Shown here piece after piece: positions 1 through 9,106 of a stretch of DNA of 64,000 nucleotides; positions within the stretch are counted from its first letter, which is position 1, and each line of letters starts with the position of its first letter. Under the pieces are notes generated by a model that saw only the letters and a program-made list of their open reading frames with translations, did no database searches and was not told where the DNA came from. Both the position numbers and the translations under genes were made by a program. The stretch is taken from the NCBI RefSeq assembly GCF_016907455.1, contig NZ_JAFBCB010000001.1, positions 1,550,001 through 1,614,000 of the forward strand, read 5' to 3'. This stretch comes from Brachybacterium muris. Its GTDB lineage: Bacteria; Actinomycetota; Actinomycetes; Actinomycetales; Dermabacteraceae.

Positions 1-1308
1 GCCGCCCTCGCAGGATGCGGAGGCACCAACCGCGACCCCAACCTGATCCGCATCGCCTTCCAGCAGTTCGGCTCCGGCACCATCAAGGAGTGGTGGATCA
101 CCACCGCCGCACAGGAGTTCTCCGCCGAGAACCCCGACCTGGTGGTCGAACTGGTGCCGATCGTCGCCTCGGAGAACGACTACTTCACCAAGAACGAGCT
201 GTTGATGAGCTCGCCCCGCACCAGCCCCGACCTGGTGTACGAGGACTCCTTCATCCTGCTGTCGGACGTGGGTGCCGGCTACCTGCAGCCCATCACCGAT
301 CTGGTGGAGGGCTTCGAGAACTGGGACGACATCGCCGATGCTTCCAAGGAAGCCGTCACCGGCGAGGACGGTGAGATCTACGGCGTCCCCATCACCACCG
401 ACACCCGCGCCCTGTGGTTCCACAAGGAGGTGTTCGCCGAGGCCGGCCTGCCGGAGGACTGGCAGCCCACCAGCTGGGAGGAGATCCTCGAGGCCGCCCG
501 CACCATCCGCGACTCCGGCAGCGAGGCCACCCCGTTCTTCATGTTCGCCGGCACCCCCCAGGGGGAGAAGGCCTCCATGCAGGGCTTCGAGATGCTGCTG
601 TACGGCACCGGGGACGGCACGGGCCTGTACGACAAGGACACCGAGAAGTGGATCCTGGGCAGCCCGGGCTTCGTGGACACCCTCACCTTCCTGCGCACGA
701 TCTTCGACGAGGAGCTCACCCTCTCCCTCAGCCAGCACCTGGACCCGAACATCGGCGAGTCGATCTACACCTCCCTGCTGCCGGACAAGAAGCTGGGGAT
801 CCTCATCGACGGCTCCTGGATCTCCCAGAACTGGACCGAGACCGGCACCCGGCCCTGGCCGGAGTGGCCCGATCAGATCGGCCTGGCGGACATGCCCACC
901 CAGGACGGCGGCGGAACCGGCACCGTCACCCTGGCCGGCGGATGGGGCCTGTCGATCCCGCAGCACGTCACCGACCGCGACGTGGCCTTCGAGTTCCTCA
1001 AGAAGCTGGTCTCCACCGAGACGCTGGTCGACTACGCGATCCGCGACAACCACATCACGGTGCGGGCAGACGTCGCCGAGAGTGAGGAGTACCGCACGTA
1101 CTCCCCGGCGGTCGAGTACTTCACGAACCTGCTGGAGACGGCCTACTACCGGCCCGCACTGCCGTCCTATCCGGAGGTGTCCTCGGCCATCCAGGAGGCC
1201 ATGGAAGCGGTGATGACCGACACCAGCCCGGAGGACGCCGCCGCCGAGTACGACCGGACCGTCACCGAGATCGTGGGTGCGGAGAACGTGCAGGAGGCCA
1301 ACGCATGA
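1..1308 (+). CDS. Sugar ABC transporter substrate-binding lipoprotein (5' end outside window)
   Basis: Extracellular solute-binding protein of a carbohydrate ABC importer. It would capture a sugar or oligosaccharide outside the membrane and deliver it to the two permeases that follow. The frame is open from base 1, and a lipobox Leu-Ala-Gly-Cys lies at visible residues 3-6, so only the start codon and most of the signal peptide are missing. About 435 residues are visible, normal for family 1 binding proteins. It overlaps the next gene by 4 bp (ATGA), showing translational coupling. The ATP-binding subunit is not in this stretch and is probably a shared MsiK-type ATPase elsewhere (inference). 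Substrate cannot be read from sequence. Confidence 0.9.
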   Translation, partial: AALAGCGGTNRDPNLIRIAFQQFGSGTIKEWWITTAAQEFSAENPDLVVELVPIVASENDYFTKNELLMSSPRTSPDLVYEDSFILLSDVGAGYLQPITDLVEGFENWDDIADASKEAVTGEDGEIYGVPITTDTRALWFHKEVFAEAGLPEDWQPTSWEEILEAARTIRDSGSEATPFFMFAGTPQGEKASMQGFEMLLYGTGDGTGLYDKDTEKWILGSPGFVDTLTFLRTIFDEELTLSLSQHLDPNIGESIYTSLLPDKKLGILIDGSWISQNWTETGTRPWPEWPDQIGLADMPTQDGGGTGTVTLAGGWGLSIPQHVTDRDVAFEFLKKLVSTETLVDYAIRDNHITVRADVAESEEYRTYSPAVEYFTNLLETAYYRPALPSYPEVSSAIQEAMEAVMTDTSPEDAAAEYDRTVTEIVGAENVQEANA

Positions 1309-2249
1309 GCACCGCCACCACCGACCGCACCGAGGCGCAGCCCGCGCCGCAGAAGCGCAAGAGTCACGCCAGCCTGGGGGATCGCCTGACCTTCCCCCGC
1401 GCGGTGCCCATGCTGCCGGCGGGCCTGCTGCTGATCGGCTTCATGCTGGGCCCGATCCTGTACTCGCTGTACCTCGCCTTCACGGACAACGCGATCCGAG
1501 GCCGAGGCGCGGAGGAGACCTCGTTCGTCGGCTTCGACAACTTCGTCAAGGCCTTCACTGACGGCGACTTCTGGAACTCGGTGGCCCTGACCCTGGTGTT
1601 CACCATCATCTCCGCGGTGATCGGGCAGAACCTGCTGGGCCTCGCGCTCGCGCTGCTGATGGAGCGCGCGAACCGGATCATCACCTTCGCCGTCACCTCG
1701 GTGGTGATCGCTGCCTGGATCCTGCCCGAGGTGGTGGCCGGCTACCTGCTGTACACCTTCTTTGCCAATGAGGGCAGCCTGAACGCGATCATCACCGCGA
1801 TCGGACTGCCCCCGCAGGACCTGCTGTTCAGCCTGCCGATCATCGCGGTGGCCTTCGCCAACGTGTGGCGCGGCACCGCGTTCTCGATGCTCGTGTACTC
1901 GGCGGCGCTCAGCTCCGTGCCCAGTGACATCTACGAGTCCGCCGCGATCGACGGTGCCGGGCCCGTGCGGCGCTTCTGGTCGGTGACGGTGCCGATGCTC
2001 CGACCGGCGATCGCCACCAACCTGATGCTGATCACCCTGCAGACCCTCTCGGTGTTCGGCCTGATCTTCATCATGACCGGCGGTGGCCCGGCCCGTCAGA
2101 GCCAGACCCTGCCGCTGTACATGTACGAGCAGGCCTTCTCCTACGGCCAGCTCGGCTACGGCACGGCAGTGGCCCTCCTGCTGCTGCTGATCGGTGCCGC
2201 CGCCTCCCTGGTGTACCTGCGTCTGCTCCCCGAGGAGGACAAGCGATGA
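1305..2249 (+). CDS. Sugar ABC transporter permease, MalF/UgpA type
   Basis: Inner-membrane permease of the binding-protein-dependent sugar importer. The 314-aa product has a charged cytoplasmic N-terminus (about 35 residues) followed by six predicted membrane helices. The conserved EAA loop, which contacts the ATPase, is visible around residues 211-235 (ESAAIDGAGP then a Pro-Met-Leu turn). The ATG start overlaps the stop of the binding-protein gene, and the stop overlaps the next permease, so the three genes form one operon. Length and helix pattern match the MalF/UgpA-type partner of a heterodimeric permease. Confidence 0.93.
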   Translation: MSTATTDRTEAQPAPQKRKSHASLGDRLTFPRAVPMLPAGLLLIGFMLGPILYSLYLAFTDNAIRGRGAEETSFVGFDNFVKAFTDGDFWNSVALTLVFTIISAVIGQNLLGLALALLMERANRIITFAVTSVVIAAWILPEVVAGYLLYTFFANEGSLNAIITAIGLPPQDLLFSLPIIAVAFANVWRGTAFSMLVYSAALSSVPSDIYESAAIDGAGPVRRFWSVTVPMLRPAIATNLMLITLQTLSVFGLIFIMTGGGPARQSQTLPLYMYEQAFSYGQLGYGTAVALLLLLIGAAASLVYLRLLPEEDKR

Positions 2250-3157
2250 GTGCCCCGAACACCGCCACCGCCGTCGAGGATCGTTCTGGCAACGACGAGG
2301 CCGGCTCGCCCTCCCCGGTCCGCTCCAGCACCGGCACCCGCTCCCGCGGCGCCTCGATCGCCAGCAGCATCGCGATGCTGGTGATCGGCCTGTCCTTCCT
2401 GGTGCCCCTGCTGTGGGTGGTCCTGGCCTCCTTCGACACCGAGGCGAGCCTCGCCGTGAAGTGGCCCTCGAGGTGGAGCCTGGACAACTACGGGGCCATC
2501 TGGAACACGGAGACCACCTTCCGGCCGCTGTGGAACTCGCTGCTGCTGTGCGGCGGTGCCACCTTGGTGACGATGACCGCTGCGGTCCTGTGCGCCTACC
2601 CCATGAGCCGGTTCCGGTTCCGCGCCAAGCGGCCGCTGCTGCTGACGATCATCTTCTCCACCGGTCTGCCGATCACCGCGATCATGATCCCGGTGTACTC
2701 GCTGTTCGTGCAGGTGAACCTGATCGACTCGATGTTCGGGGCGATCCTGTTCCTGGGTGCCAGTTCCCTGCCGTACGCCATCTTCCTGACCAAGGGGTTC
2801 ATGGACGGCGTGCCGGTGGAGATCGAGGAGAGCGCCTGGACGGAGGGCGCCGGGGTGTACCGGGCGCTGTGGTCGGTGGTGATGCCGCTGATGAAGTCCG
2901 GCCTGGCCGTGGCCACGATCTTCACCTTCGTGTCCATGTGGGGCAACTTCTTCGTGCCGTTCATGCTGCTGCTGAGCCCGGAGAACCTGCCGGCGGCGGT
3001 CACCCTGTACACCTTCTCCTCCCAGTACGGGCAGGTGGCGTACGGGCAGCTGGCGGCGTTCTCGATCTTCTACTCCATCCCGGTGGTGGTGCTGTACCTG
3101 TTCCTGGGCCGCACCCTGGGTCAGGGCTTCGCCGCCGCAGGCGGTGTGAAGGGCTGA
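2246..3157 (+). CDS. Sugar ABC transporter permease, MalG/UgpE type
   Basis: Second permease of the importer, 303 aa. It has a polar, Ser/Arg-rich N-terminal tail of about 30 residues, then six hydrophobic segments and an EAA loop near residue 195 (ESAWTEGAGV). It starts by a 4-bp ATGA overlap with the upstream permease. No further transport gene follows; the next gene is an SDR with its own ribosome site 89 bp downstream, so the transport operon probably ends here. Confidence 0.93.
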   Translation: MSAPNTATAVEDRSGNDEAGSPSPVRSSTGTRSRGASIASSIAMLVIGLSFLVPLLWVVLASFDTEASLAVKWPSRWSLDNYGAIWNTETTFRPLWNSLLLCGGATLVTMTAAVLCAYPMSRFRFRAKRPLLLTIIFSTGLPITAIMIPVYSLFVQVNLIDSMFGAILFLGASSLPYAIFLTKGFMDGVPVEIEESAWTEGAGVYRALWSVVMPLMKSGLAVATIFTFVSMWGNFFVPFMLLLSPENLPAAVTLYTFSSQYGQVAYGQLAAFSIFYSIPVVVLYLFLGRTLGQGFAAAGGVKG

Positions 3158-3245
3158 GCCGACCACTCGTTCGATCCTCATCCGTGCCCTCGGGCCCGGG
3201 CCTTACTAGCGTCGGTGTCGTACCGCCCTCGACGAAGGAGCAGCC

Positions 3246-4217
3246 ATGAACCAGGACGAGAACCAGAAGAGCAGCACCCAGATCGCCGCGGACCCGGCGC
3301 GCTCCACCCTGCAGCCGCAGGTGGCAGAGCACGCCCTCGGGCTCGGCACCAAGGACGGGGAGCCCCACTTCCCGTCCCAGGACCAGCAGCCCCCGGGGCT
3401 CACCGCCCCGATGCAGCCGGTGCCCGATCACGGTGAGGAGTCCTACGTGGGACACGGCCGCCTGGAGGGCCTCGCCGCGCTGATCACCGGCGGTGACTCC
3501 GGCATCGGCCGCGCCGTCGCGATCGCTTACGCCCGCGAGGGCGCCGACGTCGCGATCTCCTACCTGCCCGAGGAGCAGGAGGACGCCGAGGAGACCGGTC
3601 GCTGGATCGAGAAGGCCGGCCGGCGTGCCCTGCTGCTGCCCGGTGACATCCAGGACGAACAGCTGGCCCGCTCCCTGGTCACCGACACCGTGGAGGGGTT
3701 CGGCCGGCTGGACGTGCTGGTCAACAACGCCGCCTTCCAGTGGGGCCGGGCCGAGCCCAAGGGCATCGAGGGCATGGACTCCGCGCGCCTGCACCGCACG
3801 CTGACCACGAACCTCGAGGCACTGTTCTGGATCACGCAGGAGGCCGCGAAGCACCTTAAGCCCGGCGGCTCGGTCATCAACTGCACCTCGATCCAGTCCT
3901 ACGACCCCTCGGTGCCGCTGATGGACTACGCCGCCACCAAGGCCGCGATCAACAACGTCACCGTGAACCTCGCTGCGGACCTCGGCGAGAAGGGAGTGCG
4001 CGTGAACGCGGTCGCTCCCGGACCGATCTGGACCCCGCTGAACGTCGCCACCCGCACCCCGGACGACTACACCGAGTTCGGCGGCAACACCCCACTGGGC
4101 CGTGCCGGTCAGCCCTCCGAGGTGGCCGGGGCATTCGTGTTCCTCGCGAGCCCCGCCGAGGCCAGCTACGTCTCCGGCACCGTCCTCGGTGTCACCGGCG
4201 GCCGGCCCGTCTTCTGA
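3246..4217 (+). CDS. SDR family oxidoreductase, general-stress-protein-39-like
   Basis: NAD(P)-dependent short-chain dehydrogenase. The 323-aa protein has an N-terminal extension of about 70 residues before the Rossmann motif ITGGDSGIGRA, then NNAA and the catalytic YAATK (Tyr-x3-Lys). The extension and the Gly-Gly-Asp-Ser-Gly-Ile-Gly motif are typical of the GSP39/YdaD/YhdF group seen in stress regulons. Start chosen at ATG 3246, with GAAGGAG 7-8 bases upstream. The substrate is unknown. It stands alone, ending against the convergent purU gene with no gap. Confidence 0.88.
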   Translation: MNQDENQKSSTQIAADPARSTLQPQVAEHALGLGTKDGEPHFPSQDQQPPGLTAPMQPVPDHGEESYVGHGRLEGLAALITGGDSGIGRAVAIAYAREGADVAISYLPEEQEDAEETGRWIEKAGRRALLLPGDIQDEQLARSLVTDTVEGFGRLDVLVNNAAFQWGRAEPKGIEGMDSARLHRTLTTNLEALFWITQEAAKHLKPGGSVINCTSIQSYDPSVPLMDYAATKAAINNVTVNLAADLGEKGVRVNAVAPGPIWTPLNVATRTPDDYTEFGGNTPLGRAGQPSEVAGAFVFLASPAEASYVSGTVLGVTGGRPVF

Positions 4218-5075
4218 TCAGCGGAAGATGACGGTGCGGGCACCGTCCAGCAGCACGCGGGACTGGGCGTACCAGCCGACGGCCTGGCGCAGGGTGCGGC
4301 ACTCGGTGTCCTGCCCTATGGCCATCAGCTCGGCGGGGGAGCGGGTGTGGTCCACCCGGGTCACGTTCTGCTCGATGATCGGGCCCTCGTCCAGGTCGCT
4401 GGTGACGAAGTGGGCGGTGGCACCGATCTGCTTCACGCCGCGGGCGTGGGCCTGCCGGTAGGGGTTGGCGCCCTTGAAGCCCGGCAGGAACGAGTGGTGG
4501 ATGTTGATGCAGCGCCCGGCGAGCGCATCGCACAGCTCGGGGGAGAGGATCTGCATGTAGCGCGCCAGCACCACCAGCTCCACGTCGTGCTCATCGACGG
4601 CCTGCAGCACCCGGGCTTCGAAGGCTGCCTTCTGCTCGGGCCCCTTGACGGGCAGGTGCTCGAACGGCACCTCGTAGAACCCGGCCAGAGGGGCCAGCGT
4701 GTCGTGGTTGGCGAGGATCAGCGGCACCTCGAGCGGGAGGTTCCCGGCGTCCGTCTGGAACAGCAGATCGTTGACGCAGTGCTTCGCGGTGGAGGCCAGG
4801 ATCAGGGTGCGCAGCGGCCTGCCTGCGACGTCGAGGGTGTGCTCGATGTCGTAACGATCGATGACAGGCTGCAGCTCCTGCTCGAACTGCTCCTGGGCGG
4901 CCGGGGTGTCCACCTGGATCCGCATGTAGAAGCGGTCGGTGGAGGCGCTGGCGAACTGCTGGGACTCGGTGATGTTGCCGCCGGTGGCGACCACCGCGCC
5001 GGTGACGGCGTGGACGATGCCGGGGCGGTCCTCGCACACGAGGGTCAGCACGAGATGATGGTTCTGGGTGGTCAT
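4218..5075 (-). CDS. purU: Formyltetrahydrofolate deformylase
   Basis: Hydrolyses 10-formyl-tetrahydrofolate to formate and tetrahydrofolate, balancing one-carbon pools and supplying formate for purine synthesis. The N-terminal part (residues about 5-80) is an ACT domain; the rest is a formyltransferase fold with the catalytic Asn-His-Asp set visible in NIHHSFLPGF and in SDLDEGPI. The chosen ATG gives 285 aa, close to the 280 aa of E. coli PurU; an upstream in-frame ATG would add 20 unrelated residues. It is monocistronic as far as can be seen. Confidence 0.95.
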   Translation of the reverse strand: MTTQNHHLVLTLVCEDRPGIVHAVTGAVVATGGNITESQQFASASTDRFYMRIQVDTPAAQEQFEQELQPVIDRYDIEHTLDVAGRPLRTLILASTAKHCVNDLLFQTDAGNLPLEVPLILANHDTLAPLAGFYEVPFEHLPVKGPEQKAAFEARVLQAVDEHDVELVVLARYMQILSPELCDALAGRCINIHHSFLPGFKGANPYRQAHARGVKQIGATAHFVTSDLDEGPIIEQNVTRVDHTRSPAELMAIGQDTECRTLRQAVGWYAQSRVLLDGARTVIFR

Positions 5076-5172
5076 CCGGGCAGTGTAGGTATCCACCAAT
5101 GCGGATGCCGGAGTGTCCGCACTGAGGACGGGCACTGCACTAGGCGCCTGGCGTACACCGGGCGCCCCTGGC

Positions 5173-6423
5173 TCAGAAGAGGATCTCGCGGGTGGCCGGC
5201 TCGCCCCGGGCGATCACGCGGCCGTCACGGTAGGAGGCGATGAGTCCCGCGTTCCAGGCCAGGGCCTCCTGCCAGCTCGAGGCATCCAGGATCACGAAGC
5301 TCGCGGCCTTGCCCACCTCGATGCCGTAGTCATCGCCCAGGTGCAGGGTGCGGGCGGCGTTGTGGGTGATGAAGCGGTAGGACTGCTGGATCTGCTCGCG
5401 GCCCATCATCTGGGTGACGTACAGGCCGTTGAGCACGACGTCGCGCAGGTTCCCGGTGCCCAGCGGGTTCCAGGGGTCCACGATGTCGTCCTGCCCGAAG
5501 CTGACGTTGATGCCGGCCTCGGTGAGCTCCTTGACCCGGGTGACGCCGCGGCGCTTGGGGTAGGTGTCGGTGCGGCCCTGCAGGTGGGTGTTCACCAGGG
5601 GGTTGGAGACGAAGTTGATCCCGCTCATGGTGAGCAGGCGCATCAGGCGCACCACGTAGGCGTTGTTGTAGGAGTGCATGGCAGTGGTGTGGCTGGCCGT
5701 GACCCGGTCCCGGAGCCCCAGCTCCAGTGCGCGGGTGGCGAGGGTCTCCAGGCCCCGGGAGGCCTCGTCGTCGATCTCGTCGCAGTGCACGTCCACCAGC
5801 AGGTCGAACTCGGCAGCGAGTTCGCACACCAGGTTCAACGAGTCCACGGCGTACTCGCGGGTGAACTCGAAGTGGGGGATCGCCCCGAGCGCGTCGACGC
5901 CCATCTCGGCGGCCTTGCGCATGAGGGCGGGGCCGTCGGGGAAGGACAGGATGCCCTCCTGGGGGAACGCGACCAGCTGGAGGGTGATGGTGTCCTTCAG
6001 CTCCTCACGCAGTTCCAGCAGGGCCCGCAGTGCGGTCAGCTCGGGATCGGTGACGTCCACGTGGCTGCGCACGTACTGGATGCCGAAGCCGGCCTGCTGG
6101 CGGATCGCCCGGCCGGCGCGGTCCTTGACGTCCTCGACGGTGAGGTCGCGCTTGCGCTCGCTCCATACCTCGATGCCCTCGAAGAGGGTGCCGGACTCGT
6201 TGTACCGGGGCTGGCCGGCGGTGAGTGCCGAGTCCAGGTGGACGTGGGACTCGATGATCGGCGGCAGCGCGAGCCGTCCGTGGCCCTCCACGATCTCCTC
6301 GCCCTCCAGCGGATCGAGGCTCGGGGCGATCGCGGTGATTCGGCCGTCCTGGATGCGCAGGTCGCTGGGCTGTTCTGCGTCCTCGATGCGGAGTGAACGG
6401 ATCAGGGTGCTGGAGGCGCTCAT
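5173..6423 (-). CDS. codA: Cytosine deaminase-like amidohydrolase
   Basis: Metal-dependent amidohydrolase of the CodA type, expected to deaminate cytosine to uracil for pyrimidine salvage. The 416-aa protein shows the metal-binding His-x-His in ESHVHLDSAL, a second metal site His in DVHCDEIDDEA, His in TASHTTAMHS and the catalytic Asp region in FGQDDIVDPW. The start overlaps the end of the codB permease gene by 4 bp, which supports cytosine or a close analogue as the substrate. A related deaminase specificity (for example isocytosine or creatinine) cannot be excluded from sequence. Confidence 0.87.
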   Translation of the reverse strand: MSASSTLIRSLRIEDAEQPSDLRIQDGRITAIAPSLDPLEGEEIVEGHGRLALPPIIESHVHLDSALTAGQPRYNESGTLFEGIEVWSERKRDLTVEDVKDRAGRAIRQQAGFGIQYVRSHVDVTDPELTALRALLELREELKDTITLQLVAFPQEGILSFPDGPALMRKAAEMGVDALGAIPHFEFTREYAVDSLNLVCELAAEFDLLVDVHCDEIDDEASRGLETLATRALELGLRDRVTASHTTAMHSYNNAYVVRLMRLLTMSGINFVSNPLVNTHLQGRTDTYPKRRGVTRVKELTEAGINVSFGQDDIVDPWNPLGTGNLRDVVLNGLYVTQMMGREQIQQSYRFITHNAARTLHLGDDYGIEVGKAASFVILDASSWQEALAWNAGLIASYRDGRVIARGEPATREILF

Positions 6424-7694
6424 GAGGCCAGTCTCTCAGGGGCACGACGGTCCAGCAGCAGATCGCCCAGCAGGTAGCAGACCACCGCGACCACCATCGC
6501 GTTGATCGAGGCGATGCCCACGGGCACGGTCCAGCCCACCAGGCCGCCGGCGACCACACCGAGTACGGATCCCCAGGCCACCACCGAGTGGGGAGCCTGG
6601 CCGTCGGCATAGTCGCGGCGCTTGCGCAGGAAGTCGGCGATGAGGATCGCACCGATCGGGGGGAGGGTGGCGTTCAAGACGTTCAGCCACAGGATGAAGT
6701 TGTCGTAGAGCCACAGGGCGCCCAGGGTGCCGAGCACACCGGCCACCAGCACCAGGGGCCGCTTGTCGATCTTGGTCACGTTCGCGAAGCCGAGGCCCGT
6801 GGTGTACAGGGCGTTGTTGTTGGTGGTCCAGATGTTCGCGCCCAGCACGATCAGTGCGGGGATCGCCAGTCCCTGGGCGATCATCACGTAGAAGATGTCC
6901 TGCTGGCCGGTGAAGGCGCCGCCGACGGCTCCGAAGCTGAACATCAGGGCGTTGCCCAGCAGGAACGCGACCACGGTGGTGATCACGGCGATGCGGGGGC
7001 TGGAGGCGAAGCGGGTGAAGTTGGGGGTGGCGGTGCCGCCGGAGACGAAGGAGCCCACCACCAGACCGATGCCCACCACCAGCGGCATCCCGGAGGACTG
7101 AGCGAACACCTGGGCAAGGCCCCCTCCCTCGGCGGTGGCGGTGATCATCGAATAGGTGCCGAGCACGGCGATCAGCGGCACGGAGATGAAGCTGACGATC
7201 TCGATGGCGCGGATGCCGTAGTACGCCGAGGCGGTCATCAGAGCCCCGGCGATCAGCACGATGGGCCAGGGGCCGATGCCCAGCAGTTCCCCGGTGGGAA
7301 GGGCGAACATCGCCACGCCCACCCCGAACCAGCCCATCTGGGTCAGGGAGATCAGGGCCGAGGGCAGGTAGGAGCCGGCCCTGCCGAAGGCGCGCTGTGC
7401 CAGCAGGTCCATGCTCATGCCGGTGCGGGCGCCGATGTAGCCCAGGGCCCCGGTGTAGGCGGCGAGGATCAGGCCGCCGATGATGATCGCGGCGAGGAAA
7501 CCGGTGAGGTCCAGGCCGTTGCCGAGGCGGGCGCCCACGCTCATGGAGGCCGAGAAGAAGGTGAAGCCCAGCATCACGAAGCCCACCGACCAGAAGCCGC
7601 GCCGTGCGCCGAGCGGCACCGGCTCCAGCGAGTAGTCGTGGTCCCCGCGGGGCGGGGTGTCGGTGCTGGGGGCGGTGGTAGCGCTCTTCGTCAC
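6420..7694 (-). CDS. codB: Cytosine permease (NCS1 family)
   Basis: Membrane transporter of the NCS1 (cytosine/purine/allantoin) family, 424 aa from the chosen GTG, with about twelve hydrophobic segments beginning near residue 35 after a polar tail. It feeds CodA, with which it overlaps by 4 bp. An in-frame ATG at 7763 would add 23 residues that look like read-through of the divergent promoter region, so GTG 7694 (Val-Thr-Lys-Ser) is preferred. Neither start has a strong ribosome site, so the start remains uncertain. Confidence 0.88.
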   Translation of the reverse strand: MTKSATTAPSTDTPPRGDHDYSLEPVPLGARRGFWSVGFVMLGFTFFSASMSVGARLGNGLDLTGFLAAIIIGGLILAAYTGALGYIGARTGMSMDLLAQRAFGRAGSYLPSALISLTQMGWFGVGVAMFALPTGELLGIGPWPIVLIAGALMTASAYYGIRAIEIVSFISVPLIAVLGTYSMITATAEGGGLAQVFAQSSGMPLVVGIGLVVGSFVSGGTATPNFTRFASSPRIAVITTVVAFLLGNALMFSFGAVGGAFTGQQDIFYVMIAQGLAIPALIVLGANIWTTNNNALYTTGLGFANVTKIDKRPLVLVAGVLGTLGALWLYDNFILWLNVLNATLPPIGAILIADFLRKRRDYADGQAPHSVVAWGSVLGVVAGGLVGWTVPVGIASINAMVVAVVCYLLGDLLLDRRAPERLAS

Positions 7695-7790
7695 GGTGGC
7701 ACTGTACGACTCGCGAGGACCTTCCGGTACGACGTTCCGGGATGGGAGCGAGAGGATGACCATTCGGACTCCCGTGATCTCACCTCATCG

Positions 7791-8369
7791 ATGCGGCGCA
7801 TCGTCGCGATCGTGGCCGCGCTGAACCTGATCGCCTGCGTGGTGGAGGGGGTGATCGCCTGGCGGATCGGCTCGGTGGCACTGTTCGCCGACGCGGCCGA
7901 CTTCCTCGAGGACTTCCTGATCAACACCTTGGTACTGGTGGCGGCGGGCTGGCCGCTGGCCTCGCGTCGAAAGGCCTCGTACGCGCTGGCCGGGCTGATC
8001 CTGCTGCCGGCGTTCGCGGCCCTGTGGACGGCGATCCATCGGATCCTGGAGGGCGGCACCCCGCAGCCGCTGGTGCTCGGCGCCACCGGGGCCGGTGCCC
8101 TGGTGGTCAATCTGGTGTGCGCGGTGCTGCTGATGCGGCTTCGGTCCGGCCACGGCTCGTTGGGGCGCGGCGCGTGGCTGGCCGCCCGCAACGACGCGCT
8201 GGCCAATGTGCTGATCATCGCGGCAGGTGCCGTGATGCTGGTCTGGGCGTCACCTGTGCCGGACATCGTGGTGGGTCTGGTGATCGCGGCGGTCAACGCC
8301 GGGGCCCCGGTGGAGGTGTTCCGGGAAACCCGCGAGGAGCATCCCGAGCTGGAGCTCGACGACGACTGA
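7791..8369 (+). CDS. Short cation-diffusion-facilitator-like membrane protein
   Basis: A 192-aa protein with about five or six hydrophobic helices. Two acidic repeats, FADAADFLEDF in helix 2 and RNDALAN in a later helix, resemble the Asp-containing metal sites of the CDF/ZT efflux family. It is shorter than usual CDF proteins (about 300 aa) and lacks the cytoplasmic C-terminal domain, ending in an acidic ELELDDD tail. Likely a heavy-metal/proton antiporter or a relative. It is transcribed divergently from codB, and the ATG sits about 95 bp from the codB start. Confidence 0.7.
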   Translation: MRRIVAIVAALNLIACVVEGVIAWRIGSVALFADAADFLEDFLINTLVLVAAGWPLASRRKASYALAGLILLPAFAALWTAIHRILEGGTPQPLVLGATGAGALVVNLVCAVLLMRLRSGHGSLGRGAWLAARNDALANVLIIAAGAVMLVWASPVPDIVVGLVIAAVNAGAPVEVFRETREEHPELELDDD

Positions 8370-8408
8370 GAGCGATTCGGACGGTCCCGTGACGATGCGG
8401 GGCGGTGC

Positions 8409-8837
8409 TCACCCTGCCCTGAGGACCCTGAGGACCCTGAGGACCCTGAGGTGCTCGTCCAGCACCCCTGCCGCACCGGGATTCGCCCGGCAGGTGGACA
8501 TCGGCACCTGACCGAACTCGCGGCGGGGGAGCGGTTGCCTGCAGAGGTGGGCGGTGAGGTCCTCGTCCCAGGCGATCTGGACGTACCACCGGTCGGCTTC
8601 CCGGGTGATGCGGCGCACCGAGCCCGTAGCGCACAGCTCCTGCCGCCGGGACAGGTAGGCCCAGATCCTGTCCCCCTCCCGCATGATGCGGAATCCGCTG
8701 CGCAGGCACCAGCGGTCGATCCTCTGCGACCGGGCGATCGCCTCCCACACGGAGGTGGCGTCCGGCCGGGTGGCCCAGTCGTGCGGTTGGTGCTCGGCGT
8801 GGGCCGCGGGGTCGATGGGCAGCAGCCAGTGCGTCAT
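8409..8837 (-). CDS. EVE/PUA-like small protein
   Basis: A 142-aa soluble protein. The central part (DRIWAYLSRRQELCATGSV, about residues 57-75) resembles the beta-strand core of EVE/PUA-like domains, which bind modified nucleobases in DNA or RNA. The function is not established here. The C-terminus contains a Leu-Arg-Val triplet repeated three times, encoded by a perfect 9-bp tandem repeat, so the tail length is likely variable between strains. It is not coupled to a neighbour. Confidence 0.55.
   Translation of the reverse strand: MTHWLLPIDPAAHAEHQPHDWATRPDATSVWEAIARSQRIDRWCLRSGFRIMREGDRIWAYLSRRQELCATGSVRRITREADRWYVQIAWDEDLTAHLCRQPLPRREFGQVPMSTCRANPGAAGVLDEHLRVLRVLRVLRAG
8421..8447. repeat. 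9-bp tandem repeat (three units) inside a gene
   Basis: Three perfect head-to-tail copies of GAGGACCCT, followed by a partial fourth (GAG at 8448-8450). The unit length is a multiple of three, so copy-number changes would keep the frame of the EVE-like gene and only change the number of Leu-Arg-Val units in its tail. Confidence 0.9.
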
Positions 8838-8875
8838 CGACCCAGACTAGGCGGGCGGGGGATGGCCCCTCGGGG

Positions 8876-8923
8876 ACGACAGGAGCCGGAGCGGTCCCGC
8901 GGGAACGCCCCGGCTCCTGTCGT
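8876..8923 (-). terminator. Strong hairpin, probable transcription terminator
   Basis: A perfect 14-bp inverted repeat (arms 8876-8889 and 8910-8923, ACGACAGGAGCCGG and its complement) with a 20-base GC-rich loop. It lies directly after the stop of the truncated minus-strand gene at 8938 and before the next minus-strand gene start at 8837. There is no U-tract, as is usual for actinobacterial terminators. Confidence 0.7.
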
Positions 8924-8937
8924 GCGGAGATGAAGGG

Positions 8938-9105
8938 TCAGCGCAGCTTCACGATCGACCAGCCCAGCACGGACCCGTCGGCCGCATGCACCGCGAAGGT
9001 GTCGGCCCCACCGCGGGTGTCCGGCAGGGAGACGGTGATCGTGCCCTGGTCATCCGCCAGCTGCCAGTCACCCAGCTGGGTGCCGTCGAAGGTGACGCCG
9101 TAGGT
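8938..9105 (-). pseudogene. C-terminal fragment of an unidentified protein, truncated at a junction
   Basis: About 55 codons with good actinobacterial coding character (ending ADGSVLGWSIVKLR and stop) and a terminator right after the stop. No start codon or ribosome site precedes it. Upstream of about 9105 the frame runs into sequence that makes sense only on the other strand (AraC helix-turn-helix remnant). The tail, rich in Gly/Asp/Thr beta-strand pattern, looks like the end of a secreted hydrolase or beta-rich accessory domain, but the parent gene cannot be named. Confidence 0.55.
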
Positions 9106-9106
9106 C

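Noticed and set aside
6588..8369. Very long plus-strand open frame (593 codons) opposite codB
   Set aside because: Only its last 192 codons, from ATG 7791, make a membrane protein; the earlier part is the shadow of codB.
8421..8450. CRISPR-like repeat array
   Set aside because: Units are 9 bp with no spacers; simple tandem repeat in a coding region. No CRISPR array or cas gene was seen in the window.
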